A DNA stretch of 34,637 nucleotides from Nemertoderma westbladi (lineage: Eukaryota > Xenacoelomorpha > Nemertodermatida > Nemertodermatidae): NCBI GenBank assembly GCA_032718475.1, contig JAUCBJ010007608.1, forward strand, positions 1 through 34,637. The letters are read 5' to 3'. Position numbers and translations under genes: made by a program. Of this stretch, positions 30,261 through 34,637 are shown one piece after another. The notes under the pieces were generated by a model, which was given only the letters and a program-made list of their open reading frames with translations, searched no databases and was not told the DNA's origin. Position 1 is the first letter of the stretch. The number at the start of each line of letters is the position of its first letter.

Positions 30261-30879
30261 GGAAGCCATAATCTAAATTAATATCTTCAGCTAAATTGAG
30301 TCATTTTGAACGGTCTCTCCATGGAAATTAATTATTTAGCCCCATACGATTAAAGTTATTTTGCACAGAAATTAGATATCTGGAATCCATGTACCCCATT
30401 CCATTATAGTTTTTTATTTTTTCAAGTGATTTGCGTTAATAAATGTATTTTTCATTGATTTAAACATAATTAACATTGTAAATTCATACGCTGATTCCAT
30501 TCTCCCCCATAGAATAGAGCCTAAGGCATGGCAAGGGCAGCCGTGCCCAATAATTACTACATTACTAACATGGCAAGCTAAAGTCATTGACCAAGCCAGT
30601 GCCTAGGCTAGTACACAAGGACATAGTAGTCCAGTAGAAGGAATAGTGCTCCTTCAACACATCTCAACAGACATCAATTCATTTGCCTGTGCCTACCATA
30701 ACATTTAACATATATCCTTGCCTTGATTTCCAATCACCTCTCACCACAATTATTATTAGTAATTAAAAGTTTCAATTCGGTTTGTCTTTCCGTTATCTGG
30801 TTATTCAGTTATTGCATTATTAATAAATAAATGTTTTAAAATATATCTTACGAAATATGGTTAATAATTAAAACTTGTC
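30261..30879. other. AT-rich intergenic DNA
   Basis: No gene or structured repeat recognised. Confidence 0.5.
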
Positions 30880-31400
30880 GCTAACATTCTCGCTATGGGG
30901 GTGCTGATTACATTTCTGATGTCAGTTTTCACGTTTACGTAAATCTAGTCTGTCAAAACATAAAAAATAATGCAAATTAACTAACATTCTCGCAATGGGG
31001 GTTTTAAGGGGTGCAGATTTCATTTCTGATGTCAGTTTTCAGGTTTACATAAATCTAGTCTGTCTGTTTGTCAGTCTGTCGGTCTTTCTGTCAGTCAGTC
31101 AGTCTGTCAAAACTTAAAAAAGGATACAAACTAACTAACATTCTCGTTATGTGGGTTTTAATGGGTGCTGATTTCATTTCAGATGTCAGTTTTCACGTTT
31201 AATAAATATAGTCTGTCTGGCTGTCGATCTGTCGGTCTTTCTGTCATTCAGTCTGTCAAAACTTAAGAAAGTATACTAACTAACCAACATTCCCGCTATG
31301 GGGGTTTTAAGGGTTGCTGATTTCATTTCTGATGTCAGTTTACACGTTTACATAAATATAATCTGTCTGTCTGTCGGTCTTACTGTACATCTGTACTACT
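30880..31400. repeat. Tandem repeat of about 150 bp, four copies
   Basis: Copies are marked by CTAACATTCTCGCTATGGGG-like starts near 30888, 30987, 31136 and 31287, followed by TGCTGATTTCATTTCTGATG, TCAGTTTTCACGTTTA and a (CTGT)n-rich stretch with TCGGTCTTTCTGTCA. The first copy is about 50 bp shorter because it lacks most of the CTGT part. Confidence 0.85.
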
Positions 31401-31519
31401 GTACTGTACTACTCTTAGTGCTGTCCATGGTGACATGCACTGGACGTCATAGGCTCTAAGGGGTTAAGCAACACGGTCCCTACTTCGCCCTGTCGACACC
31501 CCAGCCATTTTCACCAATC

Positions 31520-31812
31520 CTTTTTTAGAGTTTTTAAATTTTTTGGTATTGGTGAAAGTTCTACAGTAGAACATTAGTAGATATGTTTTTTATGATAGCT
31601 ACCGGTAGTATTTTTTGCTAGCTAGTATTTTTAGAAATTATAAAAAATGTGAAAGTCCATGATATTTCAGGTTAAACTGTTAAGAATATATTAATGACCA
31701 AAATAATTTCCAAAAATTACTAGCTAGTAAAAAATACTAGCATTATACCATAAAAAATCTACTAAGGTTCTAGAACATTCACTATTATAAAAAAGCACTC
31801 AAAATCACAAAA
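31520..31812. mobile_element. Imperfect fold-back (inverted-repeat) element
   Basis: The segment at about 31520-31640 is an imperfect inverted copy of about 31695-31812: shared GTAGAT...TTTTTTATG, TAGTATTTTTT, CTAGCTAGTA and GAAATTAT pieces face each other across about 55 bp. No coding capacity. Exact ends and target duplication are not clear. Confidence 0.65.
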
Positions 31813-31882
31813 AAATAAAGGTTAAAAAACTCATTCGGGACCCTTTTGCTTAAGGAGTCAAAATTGTAGAACAAATTCCCGA

Positions 31883-31930
31883 AGTTTGCGACGTTTGCGA
31901 AATTCGCGACGTTTGCGAAATTCGCGAAGA
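31883..31930. repeat. Short tandem repeat, 18-bp unit
   Basis: GTTTGCGAAATTCGCGAC-like units repeated two to three times, each holding the small palindrome GCGAAATTCGC. Confidence 0.8.
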
Positions 31931-33627
31931 ATCCGTCAGTTTCTGTGCCCTAATGGGTTCGTGCCAAAACAATCAAATCTTACACACTTAACACACACGA
32001 ACTAATTTAAATTGAGTATTAGTATGCCTCAATTATTAAATAGAAATTAAATTAATGAACGCTATTTCAACATGAAATCTACGGAATCAATACACAACAC
32101 ACGCACACTACTGAATTTAAAAATTTATATAGATTGCAACTTATATTTGGCTACCTTGTAATGGGTGACTAATTTAATTATTCACCCCTATATATTTGTA
32201 GCCTTTTTAATTTGTGCCTTTAATTGAATCAAACATTAAACTAAAATATATGTTACAATATTGATCTGTCTGTAGCTGGTCAATGAATCTCTCATAAATT
32301 TGTTAATTAGTCGCTGCTCAGTCATTGAACATTTGAACACGTGCTGCTCGAAGACCCCACAACGTGTACCGGCTGACCGGTGTTTGGGTAGGCCTACTGT
32401 TGTAGGGTTTACTGCAACCTGATACAGTGATAACTCCTTTAAATTCAATCATGAATAATAGTATTTACTGGTTTATAGTTGTTTTAAGGGCTCCTGAAAT
32501 AGTTGGACCCCTGCTAATTTATGCAATATGGAATTTTGAAACCAGCTGATGGCGTTGCTAGGTACCCCGTTTAAAACCAAATCAGGAAATAGTGATTCTA
32601 GTAGTTTTAAGGCCTCCTCAGTAGCGCGACATATTGACTAGAAGGAGAGAGGCCTTATTATCAAATTAATTGTAGTATGAGATATTGTACTGTATTTCTA
32701 TTGGAGATGTTTCAACCAACACGAATGAGTATGTCTATTGTAACGAATATGCCTTGTTGGACAACTACGGGATTATGTGAGGTACGGAACTGCCGAGAGA
32801 TGATCCTATCGTAGTAAAATAGTTATTGAAAATATTTGAAATTAATTACGGATCAGTCACAGTCTGGGTACCATTTGCGTTTGCTACTACGGGCATATAA
32901 CATATGCCATGCTCCGAGGGCAATATTCCCACTAATTATATTTGCATTCACAGCTCAATCCCACTTCATTTATTTATTAAAGTGCCAACATCGCATAGAG
33001 TTTGAAAGTGATCCCAAACCCCATACTGTCTCAGCCCCAGAGTTATTTATTACTGTATTATCTGCTGGTCTCTGATTGGTTCTTACTTTAGGTTAAATTA
33101 CTGTACATTTGTCAGTGTCTAGACTGTACGGGGTTTGTAAATATGCACCAGAGTACCCCTAAATATAGTTCAATATTGTAGCAGGTCAACTAATTGTTAC
33201 ATCTTTACAAGGTTGTACTGTATAAGCATTGTAATGATGGTACACTGTACGTGTACATTGGTACTGTATTGATGTCGTTGAGTTGTCCGAACAGTCGTTA
33301 GGAAATCAGTGCTAAGAAATGTAAGTCGTACAGTATGTATGAGTCGTTTATATAGTAGCACACAAGTAATCTGTTATACTCAATCTCTTTTTGTCCAGGG
33401 ATGTTGATTTCAGTTCTGCAGTTGAAAGCAATTCTCTACGAAATTCGAGGTTAACATGTCTCTATTGGTAGGGTGCCCATTATTGATTCGGTCAATTCTC
33501 AATTATATCTTTAGTATCATACTGTACTTGAATGATGCTAGCAAAAAGACGTGGTATTGGAAAAGTTATAGCTGCTTTTACATAACCACAAGAGGTGCCC
33601 CTATGTGAACTGTTAGGGTGGGCATTA
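31931..33627. other. Intergenic, no recognised gene
   Basis: AT-rich to mixed DNA with an inverted TAAGGCCT...AGGCCTTA pair near 32608-32656 and TACTGTA motifs at 33040-33350. Frames at 32236-32448 (-) and 32836-33075 (+) have no recognisable motifs. The left end of the following LINE may extend to about 33490. Confidence 0.45.
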
Positions 33628-34637
33628 TTATGTAACGCCAACCGGAATCCAAGTTTTACAGTGGGGTTTGGGCAACTGAAAGCCCGAATCAGCCCGCAAG
33701 CCGCGTAGAGTCTTCCTGTAGTAGGCGTCCAGTTTTCCGAGATCTGTATCGTTGAGATCACCAATGTTCATATTTTGATGATAAGTACAGTATGTAATTA
33801 CAGGGACTGACATTGTTGACAAAATCTTAAAGACAGTCTTACAAAGCCAACGTGGTCCATCCTTTGGAGTGGAATGTTTGGGACAAAATCGCTATTGATT
33901 GTATAGTTTCATTGAGGATCTGACTAGATGTTATAGATCCATACAGTTTATAGCCAAGAAAGGTGAGGTGGGAGCTTGTGATCGGGATTGATGTGATTGA
34001 TGGTTCAAGTGTTTTACTTTTCCTGAATTGTTTGCCGATCCAAATCCATTTCGTTTTGCTGTGTTCGATTGATAGGGAGACTGAGTTTGCCTTTTTATGT
34101 AGTATTTTAGATATTTCGTGTAGACCTGTAGCGGTAGTACTGAGAATGAGAAAGTGAGTCGTCTGCATATACCATTGTTCCTAACCAGATGGGCCCACGT
34201 AGCATCTTAGACATGACGATTGTATACCAGAAACAATGGCAGCTGTATAAAGGTTGAATAACGTTGGTAATAGTACATAGTTACATAGAGATCCCTGTCT
34301 CAGACCTTTGGTTACAAGAATGGCACCGAATTTAAGGAATATCTTACTGGATTTGTAGTAGGCCAAAATTGTTAAGATGACATGTGGATTTATGCTGCTT
34401 TCGATGAGTTTGTCAACCAGTGTGTATAGTACTCAACGCTGTCAAAAGCAGACTCTATGTCTAATTGACAAATAAGTAAAGGTGAATCCCTGGATCGGTA
34501 GTACTCTATGCATTCCAGAATAGTTGCAATGGTTAAAACGGTACAATCGGTCTGTTTACTATGATTGTTAAGGTCTGTGAGGTAGTTGGATATAAGGATG
34601 TGTTCTAGTATTTTTGCACAAATATGTTGATAGATTG
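33628..34637 (-). pseudogene. Decayed LINE reverse transcriptase, running off the window
   Basis: On the - strand from the right edge: ICAKILEHIL, a stretch of about 40 residues, then RT motif A LDIESAFDSV (about 34440-34470); after a shift GLRQGSL (about 34290-34313) and, beyond a few extra codons, PTLFNLYTAAI (motif B). YADDS follows at about 34154-34170, then a further shift into a thumb-like region (GLHEISKILHKKANS, SKTKW, LTFLGYKLYG) and finally LDAYYRKTLRGL before a stop near 33628. Several frameshifts make it non-functional. Its sequence is clearly different from the LINE at 749-4059, so it is a second family; the clade was not determined. The 5' part lies outside the window. Confidence 0.8.

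Noticed and set aside
32236-32448. 70-codon - strand frame
   Set aside because: No family resemblance, no neighbouring splice sites that extend it.

Overview
The window is eukaryotic, from a repeat-rich and fairly AT-rich animal genome. Three host genes are recognisable, two of them as exons joined across GT-AG introns: a CFAP20 ciliary gene (+ strand, 5 exons, 5651-7762), a CCDC85-family coiled-coil gene (+ strand, about 12774-13590, broken or only partly visible), and a CARD plus Death-domain adaptor gene (- strand, 3 exons, 23988-25315). The near-invariant CFAP20, a CRADD/RAIDD-type CARD-Death architecture and very frequent short palindromes (TAGGCCTA, ACCGGT, TACTGTA) fit a marine invertebrate, perhaps a deuterostome such as an echinoderm or hemichordate. 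That placement is inference only.

Layout: 1-748 low-complexity flank with palindromic GGGCACTAA repeats. 749-4059 a nearly complete non-LTR retrotransposon (- strand) flanked by a 17-bp direct repeat. 4077-5650 intergenic. 5651-7953 CFAP20 and its poly(A) signal. 8363-9270 two minisatellites and an inverted copy of one unit. 9540-10540 a diverged tandem repeat carrying a 402-bp inverted-repeat (MITE-like) element. 11064-12242 four copies of a small fold-back element. 12774-13590 CCDC85-like coding, running directly into a 1.3-kb minisatellite (13553-14852). 14853-16840 AT-rich DNA. 16841-17415 a 43-bp minisatellite. 17800-20705 a decayed Ty3/gypsy-type integrase region, split at a TTAA by a 1.6-kb piggyBac-like non-autonomous element. 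21733-22170 a 28-bp satellite with higher-order structure. 22264-22972 a hAT-type element. 23988-25315 the CARD-Death gene. 25486-27150 a second hAT-type element 170 bp upstream of that gene's start. 27608-29045 a BEL/Pao-type pol remnant with a large internal loss. 29046-33600 AT-rich DNA with tandem and fold-back repeats. 33628-34637 a decayed second LINE on the - strand, running off the right edge.

The host genes do not form an evident pathway. CFAP20 is structural in axonemes, CCDC85 proteins act at cell junctions and the CARD-Death protein is a signalling adaptor. I see no operon, CRISPR array, tRNA or rRNA gene. Most of the window is a record of layered transposition, with several insertions readable to the base from target-site duplications or restored host sequence. 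I did not find a convincing undescribed molecular system. The most unusual signals are the minisatellites built around short palindromes, the G-run/C-run hairpins inside the TTAA element, the 5-mer higher-order satellite and the break in CCDC85 next to a minisatellite.
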